From Bacteroidia bacterium (lineage in GTDB: Bacteria > Bacteroidota > Bacteroidia > J057): a stretch of DNA of 64,000 nucleotides. This document shows positions 8,057 to 17,677 of this stretch, piece after piece (within the stretch, counting starts at the first letter, position 1; every line of letters begins with the position of its first letter). Location of the stretch: assembly GCA_041391665.1 (NCBI GenBank), contig JAWKNO010000002.1:434001-498000 (forward strand), written 5' to 3'. The translations under genes were made by a program, and so were the position numbers. Below the pieces are notes generated by a model. The model saw nothing but the letters and a program-made list of their open reading frames with translations, was not told where the DNA came from and made no database searches.

Positions 8057-10027
8057 ATGAAGCAGGTAGCTATATATTTTTGTCTGTTGCTGTCTTTGGG
8101 TTCCCTTCAGGCGCAAATCAAATTATATCCCCGTTACCTGCTGAGTAAGGCATATACACCGGCCTTACTTTCAGAAGAAATTTTACCACAGGAAAAATGG
8201 TCTCCCTGGCCTGCTTATTCAGAGCGGCAGCCCTGGGAGGCCCTTGATCCTGCCTTTCGGCAGATTCATATTACCCTTGGCGAGGCGGCGCTTCGGTACG
8301 AATGGCCCTCTATTACCGCCAGTCTTGCGCTGGAATTTACCAGAAACGGCAACCGCTCGCATTATCAGGATATTTCTTATGAGCGCAGGCAAATGGTTGC
8401 CGATCTGGTCATGGCCGAAATGATCGAAGGAAAAGGGCGATTTACCGATCAGATTGTCAATGGACTCTGGCTGATCTGTGAAGAGTCGTACTGGGGCGTG
8501 CCTGCACACCTGTACCTGCAATCTGCCGGCCCCGGCCTACCTGATGTCGATGAACCTACGGTTGATCTGTTTGCCGCCGAGACTGGTGCCCTCCTTGCCT
8601 GGACCTACTATCTGCTCGGCGACGAACTGGATCGGGTATCGCCGCTTGTGCGTCCCCGTATTAAAGCCGAAATAAAACGGCGGGTACTTGATGTCAATCT
8701 CGAACGCGAAGATTTCTGGTGGATGGGCTTTCAGCGCAATGAAAAAGGTATTAACAACTGGACTCCCTGGATCAACAGCAACTGGCTGGCGATGGTATTA
8801 CTGATGGAAGATGATGTTGAAAGAAGAATTCAGGCGATTCACAAAATCCTTCGGTCAACCGACGAGTTTATCAACCAGTACCCCGACGATGGCGGATGCG
8901 ACGAAGGCCCATCCTATTGGGCACGTGCTGCGGCATCGTTGTTTGATTGTCTGGAATTGCTTTATTCAGCTTCAGATGGAAAAATAAATTTCTACGATCA
9001 TCCGCTGATAAAAAACATGGCAAAGTATATTTATTATACCCATGTCGGCGGGCCTTATTTTATCAACTTTGCCGACGCGGGTGCCATTCTTCACCCATCA
9101 GGCGATATGGTTTACCGGTTTGGGAAACGTATTGGGGACGCCGATATGATGGGTTTTGGCGCGTTTATCGCCCAGGATCAGAACCAATTGTACAAACCCA
9201 CCGGAGGTTATACTATGGGGCGTCGTGTACCCGAACTATTTAACCGGAAAGAACTCATTCTGGCACGCCCGACAGAGCCATTACCCGCCAGTGTATGGTT
9301 GCCAGAATCGGAAGTCATGGTCGCCAGAATGAAAACGGGAAGTGCTTCCGGCCTTTGCCTGGCCGCCAGCGGTGGAAACAACGGGCACAGCCATAACCAC
9401 AACGACGTCGGTAGTTTTATGATTTACCTCGACGGTTTTCCTGCATTGATAGATGTAGGTGTGGAAACCTATACCCGAAAAACCTTCTCCGACGACCGGT
9501 ATGCCATCTGGACAATGCAGTCAGGGTATCACAACCTTCCCACAATCGGCGGTTTTATGCAGAAAGAGGGCTGGCCTTATAAAGCCGAAAACTTATTATT
9601 CAGCGAAACCAAAGATCAGGTGAATTTTTCAACGGAAATAGCCAAAGCCTATCCTCCTGAAGCAGGCGTACAAAAATGGCAACGCAGTTTTGTGCTGGAC
9701 CGCAATAGCCAAACCATTTCCCTGACAGAGGACTTTCTGCTTGTAGCCTCAGAGGAAATCGTCTTAAATCTGATGATCCCCGATACAGCGATTGTACAGA
9801 TGCCGGGAAGAATCCTGATTCGGGTACCAGAAACAAACGGTGACAGGTTTATCTCACTGGATTTTGACAGCCAGATATTTTTTCCTTCTGTAGAGATGAT
9901 CACGGTCGAAGATCCGCTGCTTGGAGGCGTTTGGGGAGAACGCGTGGGGCGAATACAGCTTACCAGTAAAAAAAATCTTGCAAAAGGGAAATTGGTTCTC
10001 AAATTTTCGGAAATGGGGCAACGTTGA
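8057..10027 (+). CDS. Heparinase II/III-family polysaccharide lyase, exported
   Basis: The 656-residue protein has a signal peptide ending LGSLQAQ. An N-terminal alpha-toroid with the conserved NNWTPWINSNW motif (about residues 232-242) is followed by the heparinase II/III C-terminal beta-sheet domain. That domain holds HSHNHNDVGSF (His446, Asn447, His448, Asn449, Asp450), a metal or active-site signature of the PL12/PL17/PL21-type fold. The protein is predicted to act in the periplasm or at the surface on uronic-acid-containing oligosaccharides by beta-elimination. The neighbouring GH65 enzyme and symporter fit a catabolic operon. The precise polysaccharide (alginate-, heparin- or ulvan-like) cannot be told from motifs alone. 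Confidence 0.88.
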   Translation: MKQVAIYFCLLLSLGSLQAQIKLYPRYLLSKAYTPALLSEEILPQEKWSPWPAYSERQPWEALDPAFRQIHITLGEAALRYEWPSITASLALEFTRNGNRSHYQDISYERRQMVADLVMAEMIEGKGRFTDQIVNGLWLICEESYWGVPAHLYLQSAGPGLPDVDEPTVDLFAAETGALLAWTYYLLGDELDRVSPLVRPRIKAEIKRRVLDVNLEREDFWWMGFQRNEKGINNWTPWINSNWLAMVLLMEDDVERRIQAIHKILRSTDEFINQYPDDGGCDEGPSYWARAAASLFDCLELLYSASDGKINFYDHPLIKNMAKYIYYTHVGGPYFINFADAGAILHPSGDMVYRFGKRIGDADMMGFGAFIAQDQNQLYKPTGGYTMGRRVPELFNRKELILARPTEPLPASVWLPESEVMVARMKTGSASGLCLAASGGNNGHSHNHNDVGSFMIYLDGFPALIDVGVETYTRKTFSDDRYAIWTMQSGYHNLPTIGGFMQKEGWPYKAENLLFSETKDQVNFSTEIAKAYPPEAGVQKWQRSFVLDRNSQTISLTEDFLLVASEEIVLNLMIPDTAIVQMPGRILIRVPETNGDRFISLDFDSQIFFPSVEMITVEDPLLGGVWGERVGRIQLTSKKNLAKGKLVLKFSEMGQR

Positions 10028-10092
10028 ATGAGAGAAAGCAATATTCTGTTTTTGATAATATTGGTTAATGTGATGGCTTAATCATTATACCC

Positions 10093-10662
10093 ATGTCTGG
10101 CGTAAAGTATCACTTCATTACAAACTGGGAAATCTCTGCCTCTAAAGAAGAGGTTGCCGATATCCTGAATCGTCCGATGGACCTGCCGCTCTGGTGGCCT
10201 TCTGTGTATTTGGGTATTGAAAAGGAAATATCAGATGGCAAAACCTATTACCATCTGTTTACTAAGGGCTGGCTGCCTTATACGCTTCGTTGGAAATTTC
10301 AGCAGACGGTCAATCAGCTACCTGATTATCTGGAACTTCAGGCAGAGGGTGATTTCAATGGATATGGCAAATGGAGTCTGACCCAGGACGGCCCCATTGC
10401 CAAAATCACCTACGACTGGGAGATTTTGGCAGATAAAGTCATTTTCCGGCTTTTTTCATTCGCGCTGAGACCGCTTTTTTCATTTAATCATCATTGGGCA
10501 ATGAATAAAGGCCTGGAGAGTATCAAACTGGAAATCGCCCGAATCCGGGCAAATAAACCCCGGGAACAGGCTCCAATTCCTCCTTTGGCTACTTATCCTC
10601 ATCGTTTTTATTACCGGAAAAACCGGCAGGCTGCCTATTCGGTGCCTGCCTCCACAGTCTAA
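10093..10662 (+). CDS. SRPBCC (START-like) family protein
   Basis: The 189-residue cytoplasmic protein has no signal peptide and shows the polyketide cyclase/START-like pattern: an N-terminal strand WEISASKEEVADILNRP, the helix-loop LPLWWPSVY, and a C-terminal long helix. SRPBCC proteins bind hydrophobic ligands in a helix-grip cavity; no catalytic residues are evident here. The gene follows the heparinase gene by 65 bp. Its stop codon overlaps by 4 bp the stop of the convergent TonB receptor gene, so there is no room for a terminator between them. The function is unknown. Confidence 0.75.
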   Translation: MSGVKYHFITNWEISASKEEVADILNRPMDLPLWWPSVYLGIEKEISDGKTYYHLFTKGWLPYTLRWKFQQTVNQLPDYLELQAEGDFNGYGKWSLTQDGPIAKITYDWEILADKVIFRLFSFALRPLFSFNHHWAMNKGLESIKLEIARIRANKPREQAPIPPLATYPHRFYYRKNRQAAYSVPASTV

Positions 10663-13064
10663 AAATCAAGCTGATATCCCAAAATAGGAATTAACCCACT
10701 GGGATGATTCCTGTAATAAATCGCCTTTTTCACCGGGTCATAGCCGATGTTTTGGGTATTTCTTCTGTCTGTTACATTCTGGATATCCAGAAATACGTTG
10801 GAAGCTCTGCCTTTTCTGTTGGTGCGATAGGAAATCCGCCCGTCAATACGGGAATAAGGTTTTACCTGGCCTTCATTGGTTTGGGCTATATCTGCAACAT
10901 AGGTTCCTGCAGTTTCAGAAGCCGGAAAATCGGGAGGCGTATAGCGAAAGCCGCCATTGTATAGCAGCCGGGCCCCAATCTGCAGTACAGATTCGTTTTT
11001 AAAGGTAAACTCTTTTCCCAATGTATAGCTGGATGAAAAGTTTGTGCCAAAACGGGTATTGAATATTCTGCCATCCGGTAGTTCGTAGGTTGACTCAAAC
11101 CGAGAATAGGTCAGCAGGAAAAATACGCCTCTGGAAAAAAACTTCTCCAGCGCCACATCTACACCATAGTTGAGGCCTTTTCCTTCGCTGGTAAGCTCAA
11201 ACTGTGCAATTCCGCTCTGATCATTGAGCATCCACCAGACGGAAGCCATATCCGGTTGTACAGGTACTCTCGACAAACGCTGCATATAACCTTCTACACC
11301 GAGCCGTAATCCTTTGCCTACAATGAAATTGTAAGACAGAATCAGGTGATGTGAGCGAATCATTTTCAGGTCAAAATTGGGGTTAGTCACTGTAACTGTC
11401 TGGTCGGCAGCTGTATCCCTTCGTGCATAAAAATACGCGCCTAATGGCAACATCTGGCTGTGAAGGCCATAAGCAAAACTCAGTTTATGCCTTTTGAGCG
11501 GAGACCATGAAAGCGAAACCCGGGGTTCGGCAGTTCCTGTATTGTTGAGCAGCAACCAGAAGAAATGCGCGCCGGCATTCAGCACGAGCTTTTCGGTGAG
11601 ATGCTGGCTAAACTGCGCATAATACTGCAGGGTTTGCGTATTGCCTTTTCCGCTGATGCTCAGCTGTTTGTTGTAAAATGTATTGGTGATATCGCCGACT
11701 GCACTTCTCGGGAAAGACTCCCGGTTGAAAGTGAAAAAGGTCTGATGGAAAAACATACCAGTCTTCAGGCTGGTTCTTTCCGAAAACTTCCGCTGATAGG
11801 TGACAGAGGCAGTGATGCGGTTGTCAAGGTAGGTTTCGTCGTTGTATTTAAATCGATTGTCCTGTAAATCAAGCACGTCGTAATCTCTGAAAATATCACT
11901 ATGGAGCGCGGCAACTACAATTTTCAAATGGGACTTGTCATCCAGCAGTCGGGTATGCGTAACCCCCAGTGCGGCCATATTGCTTCCCTGTATACGATCT
12001 TCCCAGTGGTTGGCTACGCCCGAATCTCTTTCTGCGGGGTTTGCTACAGGCAGGTAATGTTCCAGACTGAGTCCTCCCATGCCAAAGACAGTCGTAAAAC
12101 TTTTGCCATTTTTTCCGTCAAAAGCCAGGTTAAATGACAAGTCCTGAAAGTCATTTTCCACTCTTTCGCCGACCAGGTAGAAGCCCATCTTGTTGAGCAG
12201 GCTGAGTGTCGAAAACCGGTAGTTGGCGAGGTAAGAGCTGTTTCCTTTGCCAATGGGGCCTTCCGTTGCAAAATCCAGCCCTAGCAGACTGAGTTTTGTG
12301 CGGTACTCGCGTTTTTCCATATTCCCTTTCCGGAAATGCACATCCATCGCGCCTGAAATAGCGTTGCCATATTCGGCCGCCATTCCCCCGGAGGAGAAAT
12401 CAGAATTGGCAAGCAACTGTGCGCTGAAAACAGTGATTCCACCCCCGGAGGTACCCGGACGGGCAAAGTGGTTGGGGTTGGGAATGTCGATGCCTTCCAG
12501 ACGCCAGAGCATACCGAAGGATGAATTTCCCCGGATAATAATGTCGTTTTCGGAATCATCCCCTCCCTGCTGGACACCCGGAAAAGCAAGAGCCATTCGC
12601 CCGGGATCATTGACCGCTGCGGGATAACGCTGGGTTTCTTCTGCTGAAAACGAACGTGTGCTTACGACCGATAATTTATTGACAGCCTGCGTAGGGTATT
12701 CTTTGGCAGTAATAAATACCTCTTCGGTGGTCGATTCTCCGATTTGCTCATCCAATGCAATTTCCAGATACAGCTCCTTTGCAGAAGTGAGGATTTGATT
12801 GTCGCTGATATAATCGCCATATCCTGTATATCTGCAGATAACAGTTCTTCTGCCTATGGGAACATTTTCAAGCCTGAAATTACCGCGTGAATCCGTGATA
12901 TTCCCGATCCTTGGCTCGGTATTTTCCACAAAGACGGTAGCTCCTACAATGGGTTGCTGACTTACTGCATCCCATACTTTTCCTCGGATCGTCTGGGTTT
13001 TTGTCTGGGAAAATAGAAAAACGGGCAAAAAAAGCCCCAGTAGTATAGTAGTAATCGATTTCAT
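10659..13064 (-). CDS. TonB-dependent receptor with carboxypeptidase-regulatory-like N-terminal domain
   Basis: The 801-residue outer-membrane protein has a signal peptide ending VFLFSQ. It then has a CarboxypepD_reg-like beta-sandwich (GKVWDAVSQQPIVGATV, residues about 29-105). The plug (DIIIRGNSSFGMLWRLEGIDIP, GNAISGAMDVHFRKG) and a 22-strand-type barrel run to a C-terminal ILGYQLDF ending in an aromatic residue. The plug lacks the classical Bacteroidota SusC box and no SusD-like gene is adjacent, so it is not a standard SusC. A substrate cannot be assigned. It is transcribed divergently from the FAD-oxidoreductase gene with 68 bp between the start codons. Confidence 0.9.
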   Translation of the reverse strand: MKSITTILLGLFLPVFLFSQTKTQTIRGKVWDAVSQQPIVGATVFVENTEPRIGNITDSRGNFRLENVPIGRRTVICRYTGYGDYISDNQILTSAKELYLEIALDEQIGESTTEEVFITAKEYPTQAVNKLSVVSTRSFSAEETQRYPAAVNDPGRMALAFPGVQQGGDDSENDIIIRGNSSFGMLWRLEGIDIPNPNHFARPGTSGGGITVFSAQLLANSDFSSGGMAAEYGNAISGAMDVHFRKGNMEKREYRTKLSLLGLDFATEGPIGKGNSSYLANYRFSTLSLLNKMGFYLVGERVENDFQDLSFNLAFDGKNGKSFTTVFGMGGLSLEHYLPVANPAERDSGVANHWEDRIQGSNMAALGVTHTRLLDDKSHLKIVVAALHSDIFRDYDVLDLQDNRFKYNDETYLDNRITASVTYQRKFSERTSLKTGMFFHQTFFTFNRESFPRSAVGDITNTFYNKQLSISGKGNTQTLQYYAQFSQHLTEKLVLNAGAHFFWLLLNNTGTAEPRVSLSWSPLKRHKLSFAYGLHSQMLPLGAYFYARRDTAADQTVTVTNPNFDLKMIRSHHLILSYNFIVGKGLRLGVEGYMQRLSRVPVQPDMASVWWMLNDQSGIAQFELTSEGKGLNYGVDVALEKFFSRGVFFLLTYSRFESTYELPDGRIFNTRFGTNFSSSYTLGKEFTFKNESVLQIGARLLYNGGFRYTPPDFPASETAGTYVADIAQTNEGQVKPYSRIDGRISYRTNRKGRASNVFLDIQNVTDRRNTQNIGYDPVKKAIYYRNHPSGLIPILGYQLDF

Positions 13065-13132
13065 ATATCCGGGTTAGAAAGAAATTGTTTAGATTTAGTC
13101 CGAATAGTCAAAACGAATATACAGTTTTTGTT

Positions 13133-14926
13133 ATGAATTCTCAGTTTCTGTCCTTTTTTATAGCTTTGTGGCTATTTTTCTTTTCAGCTTGTACTACGGA
13201 ACAAGACTATGTATCTGTTGATGTACTGGTTATTGGTGGTGGAGCAAGCGGGGTTACTGCGGGGATACAGGCTGCAAGAAGTGGAGCCAATACAATAATT
13301 ATTGAACCTACTCACTGGTTGGGCGGTATGCTTACCTCTGCCGGGGTTCCTGCGACAGATGGCAACCATCGTCTTCCTTCCGGACTATGGGGCGAATGGC
13401 GGCAGATGCTCTACAATTATTACGGCGGACCTGATTCTGTCGCTACCGGATGGGTGAGTAATACATTGTTTGAGCCCCATATAGGCAACCGGTTCTGGAA
13501 CCAACTGGCCGACAAAGAACGAACACTCAGTCGCATTCACGGCTATCGGGTTGTAGAAGTTTTAAAAAAAGGAAATCGTGTGACCGGCGCACGCTTTGTA
13601 AACGAGCTGGGGGAGATACGGACGGTCATGGCCAAAGTGATTATCGAAGCCACGGAGCTGGGTGATGTACTGGAATTGGCTGGCGCCGAATACCTGACCG
13701 GGCAGGACAGTGAAACAAACCCTCACGATGATAATATACAAGACATCACCTATGCGGCTATTTTAAAAGAGTATGGTCCCGGACAAAACCGGATCATTTC
13801 CCGACCTGAGGGCTACGATCCGGAAGAATTTCACTGTATATGTAAAGAGGTTTGCGACGATCCGGATACCAAAGTTCCCGATTGCCAGACGGTGCTGAAC
13901 TATGGCAGATTACCAGGCAAAAAATATATGATCAACTGGCCCAACAATGGAAATGATTATTACCTCAATCCGATTCCGATGACGGAAGAAGAGCGGCAGG
14001 AGGCCTATATCGCTGCAAAAAACCGCACATTGAGTTTACTATATTTTCTCCAGACTGAGGCAGGATTCACCCAGTTGGGACTCGCCGATGACGAATTTCC
14101 CACAGAAGATTTGTTGCCCTCCCAACCCTATCATCGCGAGGCGAGGCGGGTAAAAGGGCTGTTTCAACTGACAGTTGAAGATGTAGAAGACCCGTATGCA
14201 GATCCTGACCGCCCTTTGTATGAACAGGCAATAGCGGTAGGCGATTACCCTTTGGACCATCACCACGACAAAAATCCTCATACCCGGCCGGAAGAATTTC
14301 CCCCAATCCCTTCTTTTTCAGTTCCATTTGGCGCGATGATTCCCATAACGATTGACGGACTCATCGTTGCCGAGAAGAGCATATCTGTTTCCCATATCTT
14401 AAACGGGGCTACCCGTTTGCAGCCATGTGTGATGCTCATCGGGCAGGCAGCCGGAGCTGCTGCCGGACTTTGTGTAAAACAGAATATCGAGCCAAGAGCG
14501 CTTTCCGTTTCTGACCTTCAGCAGACCTTGCTTGACGCCGGTTGCTGGCTATTGCCCTATCTGGATGTTACCCCAGCGGACCGCGATTTTCAGGCTATCC
14601 AGCGAATGGGCGTACGCGGACTGATGCGGGGCAGGGGAGTCCCTTACAAATGGGCCAACCAGACCTGGTTTGATCCGGATAGTACTATTTCTCATGAGGA
14701 GGTAAAGGCTGTTCTGGAAAAAGTTGGGGGGGAGGAATCCGCAGGGCATTTCACAGCCGCAGATGCTGATCTGCCTCTGACTTATGGCGAGATGGCCCTT
14801 GCCCTCAACAGAAACCTGAAAGACAACGAATGGCTGGAAGACTGGATGGAAGAAGCCAACCGCCGTCCGTCGGAACCGATCACCCGCCGGGAGGTCGCCT
14901 GGGTAATTGATAAAGTCTTTTTTTAG
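13133..14926 (+). CDS. FAD-dependent oxidoreductase lipoprotein
   Basis: I start this gene at the ATG at 13133 rather than an upstream TTG, because it yields a proper lipoprotein signal (FFFSAC). The 597-residue product has a Rossmann dinucleotide motif (DVLVIGGGASG, about residues 29-39) and the glycine-rich WLGGMLTSAG segment typical of the FAD_oxidored family also found in xanthan-lyase-associated proteins. A later segment, RLQPCVMLIGQAAGAAAG, is the conserved C-terminal FAD-binding part. A flavoenzyme anchored outside the cytoplasm would need export of folded protein or external FAD loading, and no twin-arginine motif is visible. The substrate is unknown; the 5' neighbour is a divergent TonB receptor. 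Confidence 0.85.
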   Translation: MNSQFLSFFIALWLFFFSACTTEQDYVSVDVLVIGGGASGVTAGIQAARSGANTIIIEPTHWLGGMLTSAGVPATDGNHRLPSGLWGEWRQMLYNYYGGPDSVATGWVSNTLFEPHIGNRFWNQLADKERTLSRIHGYRVVEVLKKGNRVTGARFVNELGEIRTVMAKVIIEATELGDVLELAGAEYLTGQDSETNPHDDNIQDITYAAILKEYGPGQNRIISRPEGYDPEEFHCICKEVCDDPDTKVPDCQTVLNYGRLPGKKYMINWPNNGNDYYLNPIPMTEEERQEAYIAAKNRTLSLLYFLQTEAGFTQLGLADDEFPTEDLLPSQPYHREARRVKGLFQLTVEDVEDPYADPDRPLYEQAIAVGDYPLDHHHDKNPHTRPEEFPPIPSFSVPFGAMIPITIDGLIVAEKSISVSHILNGATRLQPCVMLIGQAAGAAAGLCVKQNIEPRALSVSDLQQTLLDAGCWLLPYLDVTPADRDFQAIQRMGVRGLMRGRGVPYKWANQTWFDPDSTISHEEVKAVLEKVGGEESAGHFTAADADLPLTYGEMALALNRNLKDNEWLEDWMEEANRRPSEPITRREVAWVIDKVFF

Positions 14927-14963
14927 AATCATATCCCATATCAACACGCTTGCTAAGCCATCC

Positions 14964-15004
14964 TACACGTTCGTGTATTGGTGGGTGACCTCGGTGTATT
15001 TTTG
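14964..15004 (+). promoter_or_regulatory. Putative promoter with adjacent perfect palindrome, caspase locus
   Basis: A -7-like element TATTTTTG (TAnnTTTG class of Bacteroidota) lies at 14997-15004. A TTG at 14978-14980 sits 16 bp upstream as a possible -33 element. Immediately before it is a perfect inverted repeat, TACACG-TT-CGTGTA, at 14964-14977. The arrangement looks like an operator touching the -33 region and would give a leader of about 120 nt before the ATG at 15129. It is pattern-based only. Confidence 0.35.
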
Positions 15005-15128
15005 ACGTAAACTCGGGAAAAGGATTTATTTGATAGATCGTGTAAATTTTTTTTAATGATCACGCAACCCCAAATCATCCCGATTGTCATTGAATATAAC
15101 ATGCGAGACCCCCAAATGCACTAGCCCT

Positions 15129-17630
15129 ATGAGCCCTAAACTTTACGCTGCCCTTTGGATGTTTGTGTTACATACGATGTTGTGTGGAATGACTCTGGCA
15201 CAGTCTCCCACCATCTACAATGAATCCGGCGGTACCCTAAGCCAACTCGACAAAATACGTCAGACCATTGAGTCTTATACCAGTGTCTTTCGTGTAAATC
15301 CCTATGATGGAGATTATTACCACCATCTTGCATCCGAGCATTTTAAGAAAGGTGAATATGCCGAGGCTCTGGAAGACTACCATTCTGCCATTCGTTATTT
15401 TTCAGGAAAAGCCAGTAAGCTTGCCCGTATGCATTACCAACGGGGATTGTGCTGGTATATCCTTCAGGACTATGAAAAAGCGATCAGGGATTTTAACATA
15501 GCCATCTCTTATCGCCCTGATATTACCGACTCCTATTATTTTCGGGGAAAAATCAATTATCTGATCTACAACGATCTGAATCTTGCCCGTAAAGATTTTG
15601 AAAAGGTACTCCGTCTCAGCAGCAGTTCTACCGTGCAAACTGCTTTCTGTCGTTACTTTTTGGGCGACAAGGATAATGCGCTGCGTGAAATGAACTCCCT
15701 GATCTCCAACTCCGGAAATTTTGAGCGAGAAACTTATGCGCAGTATCACTACACCATGGCCGGGCTTCAGGCTTTGATGGGAAATGCTCCCGGTGCAGTA
15801 CGTTATCTTCAAAATGCACTGGATTATGGTTATGATGAACTCGAATGGTTGTCCCGCGATATTAATTTTCTCGGGGTTAGTACCAGCTATGATTTTGTCC
15901 ACCTGCTGGAAAAGTACGGATTACGTTACCATCTGATTTCGCCAAATGAACCTCGGGTTACCTATCACCCTCCTACAGACGATCCGGCGATCACATTAGG
16001 TCAAGAGGCCCCGACTCGTTCACCAGAACCCGTTACTCCCTCCTCTCGCAGAGCACCTGCTTCAGTTAAAACCCGCGATCTGACGTTCTCGGATACAGAC
16101 GGAAATAACCGGATCGATGCCAATGAAAAAACAAATATTCGTTTTGTAGTCAGAAACAATGGTCCTGCGGATGCCGAAGCGCTTGTGGTACGTGTGGTGG
16201 AAGAAGGCCGAATCAACGGATTGGAATTTGACGAAGAGCGTTCTATCGGTGATCTGAAAGCTCAGCAGGAAATGGAAGTGGTGGTTCCTGTGTACGGAAG
16301 TATATCACTCGAATCTGGTAAGGCAGATTTTACTATTCAGGTGCTGGAAAAAAATGGCTTTGACTCTGACAACCTGTATATCACGATTCCCACGCAGGAG
16401 TTTATGCCTCCGGCACTTGAAATCGCAGATTTTCACTTTGCTACTGAGTTGGGGGGCAAAATGCGGCTGGGAGTACCCATTACCCTGAAATTAGCAGTTC
16501 AGAATACAGGTAGCGGTGATGCAGATAATGTTCAGGTGGAAATGGTTCTTCCCGATAATGTATTTACTGCAGGAGAAAATACTTTTAACCTCGGAACTTT
16601 GCGCCCAGGCCAAAGCCAGATCATTGATTTTGAATTTTTTACCAATAAACGGTACGAAGGGGAAGAAGTGCCGGTCATCGCTGAAATAACGGAAGAATAC
16701 GGCAATTACGGCACAAAGCAGACTATGACTGTTCATATCAACCAACAGTTGGAAGTCAACTCCCGTGTGGTGGTAAATGCCAAGCCCGATCCCACATATG
16801 ATGTGAAGGATATTCGCCTGACTTCTGATGTAGACCGGAATCTGCCCCGCACATTTGAGAAAAATCCCAACGCTATTGCCGTAGTGATTGGCAACAGAGA
16901 TTACAACAACCCAGATGTGCCTCCCGTTGACTTTGCGTTACAGGATGCGGCCAGTATGAAAAACTATCTGGTTCAGAGTTTTGGATTTGATGAAAACAAT
17001 ATCATCTTTCTTCCTAACGCGACCCAGGCAGATTTCAACGGAATTTTTGGAACTGTGCAAGATCACAAGGCGAGATTGTATAATCTGGTAAAACCCGGAC
17101 AATCAGATGTGTTTGTTTTTTACAGCGGACACGGCGCACCCGATCTTCAGACCGAAGAAGCCTATTTTGTACCGGTTGACTGCGATCCTTCTTTGGTCAG
17201 GTTTAATGGTTATGGAATCAAAACCTTCTATGACAACCTGAGCAAAATCCAATATCGCACGCTGACGGTGGTGATCGACGCCTGTTTCAGTGGATCTTCT
17301 GACCGTGGAACACTGATTCCGCAGGCTTCACTTGTCAGGATCAAGTCAGGCAATAATGTACTCAAAGACCCCAAAGCGATGGTGTTTACCTCAGCCAGTG
17401 GCGCAGAAATCGCCTCCTGGTATGCAGAACAATCACATTCGCTCTTCACATACTATTTCCTCAAGGGGCTTCAGGGAGAAGCCAACGCCAACCGCGACCG
17501 TGAAATTACCCTCGAAGAAATGCGCACCTATATCAATGAACAGGTGCCTTATATGGCCCGACGCCTCAAAAACCGGGTACAAACCCCAGAGGTATATGGC
17601 CAAAATGAAAGTGTAATCATCAATCAATAG
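15129..17630 (+). CDS. Exported TPR-CARDB-caspase-family (C14) protease
   Basis: The start is placed at the ATG at 15129, giving a signal peptide (residues 1-25, ending MTLAQ) and 833 residues. Several TPR-like helical repeats cover about residues 35-240 (YYHHLASEHFKKGEYAEALEDY is one). Two CARDB-like beta-sandwich domains follow at about 310-420 and 425-545; the first opens with a D-x-D-x-N-x-x-D calcium-type loop (DTDGNNRID). A caspase/peptidase C14 domain begins near residue 578 (AVVIGNRDYNN). Its catalytic dyad is visible: YSGHG with His668 and DACFSG with Cys719. The protein is the first gene of a four-gene same-strand locus. Export of a metacaspase-like enzyme suggests a periplasmic or surface role. 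Cleavage specificity is unknown; caspase-fold proteins of this type usually cut after basic residues. Confidence 0.9.
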   Translation: MSPKLYAALWMFVLHTMLCGMTLAQSPTIYNESGGTLSQLDKIRQTIESYTSVFRVNPYDGDYYHHLASEHFKKGEYAEALEDYHSAIRYFSGKASKLARMHYQRGLCWYILQDYEKAIRDFNIAISYRPDITDSYYFRGKINYLIYNDLNLARKDFEKVLRLSSSSTVQTAFCRYFLGDKDNALREMNSLISNSGNFERETYAQYHYTMAGLQALMGNAPGAVRYLQNALDYGYDELEWLSRDINFLGVSTSYDFVHLLEKYGLRYHLISPNEPRVTYHPPTDDPAITLGQEAPTRSPEPVTPSSRRAPASVKTRDLTFSDTDGNNRIDANEKTNIRFVVRNNGPADAEALVVRVVEEGRINGLEFDEERSIGDLKAQQEMEVVVPVYGSISLESGKADFTIQVLEKNGFDSDNLYITIPTQEFMPPALEIADFHFATELGGKMRLGVPITLKLAVQNTGSGDADNVQVEMVLPDNVFTAGENTFNLGTLRPGQSQIIDFEFFTNKRYEGEEVPVIAEITEEYGNYGTKQTMTVHINQQLEVNSRVVVNAKPDPTYDVKDIRLTSDVDRNLPRTFEKNPNAIAVVIGNRDYNNPDVPPVDFALQDAASMKNYLVQSFGFDENNIIFLPNATQADFNGIFGTVQDHKARLYNLVKPGQSDVFVFYSGHGAPDLQTEEAYFVPVDCDPSLVRFNGYGIKTFYDNLSKIQYRTLTVVIDACFSGSSDRGTLIPQASLVRIKSGNNVLKDPKAMVFTSASGAEIASWYAEQSHSLFTYYFLKGLQGEANANRDREITLEEMRTYINEQVPYMARRLKNRVQTPEVYGQNESVIINQ

Positions 17631-17632
17631 CT

Positions 17633-17670
17633 ATTAACCATTAAACATTAACAATTAACAATTAACCATT
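17633..17670 (+). repeat. Heptanucleotide tandem repeat in gene leader
   Basis: Five tandem 7-bp units (ATTAACC, ATTAAAC, ATTAACA, ATTAACA, ATTAACC) plus a partial unit fill the spacer between the caspase gene and the next start codon, ending 7 bp before the ATG at 17678. Short tandem repeats can change copy number by slippage and thereby alter spacing or expression. Whether this one varies cannot be seen from one sequence. Confidence 0.8.
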
Positions 17671-17677
17671 GATTATC

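Noticed and set aside
10659..13064. SusC assignment of the first TonB receptor
   Set aside because: It has the carboxypeptidase-regulatory domain but not a typical SusC plug signature, and no SusD gene is adjacent.
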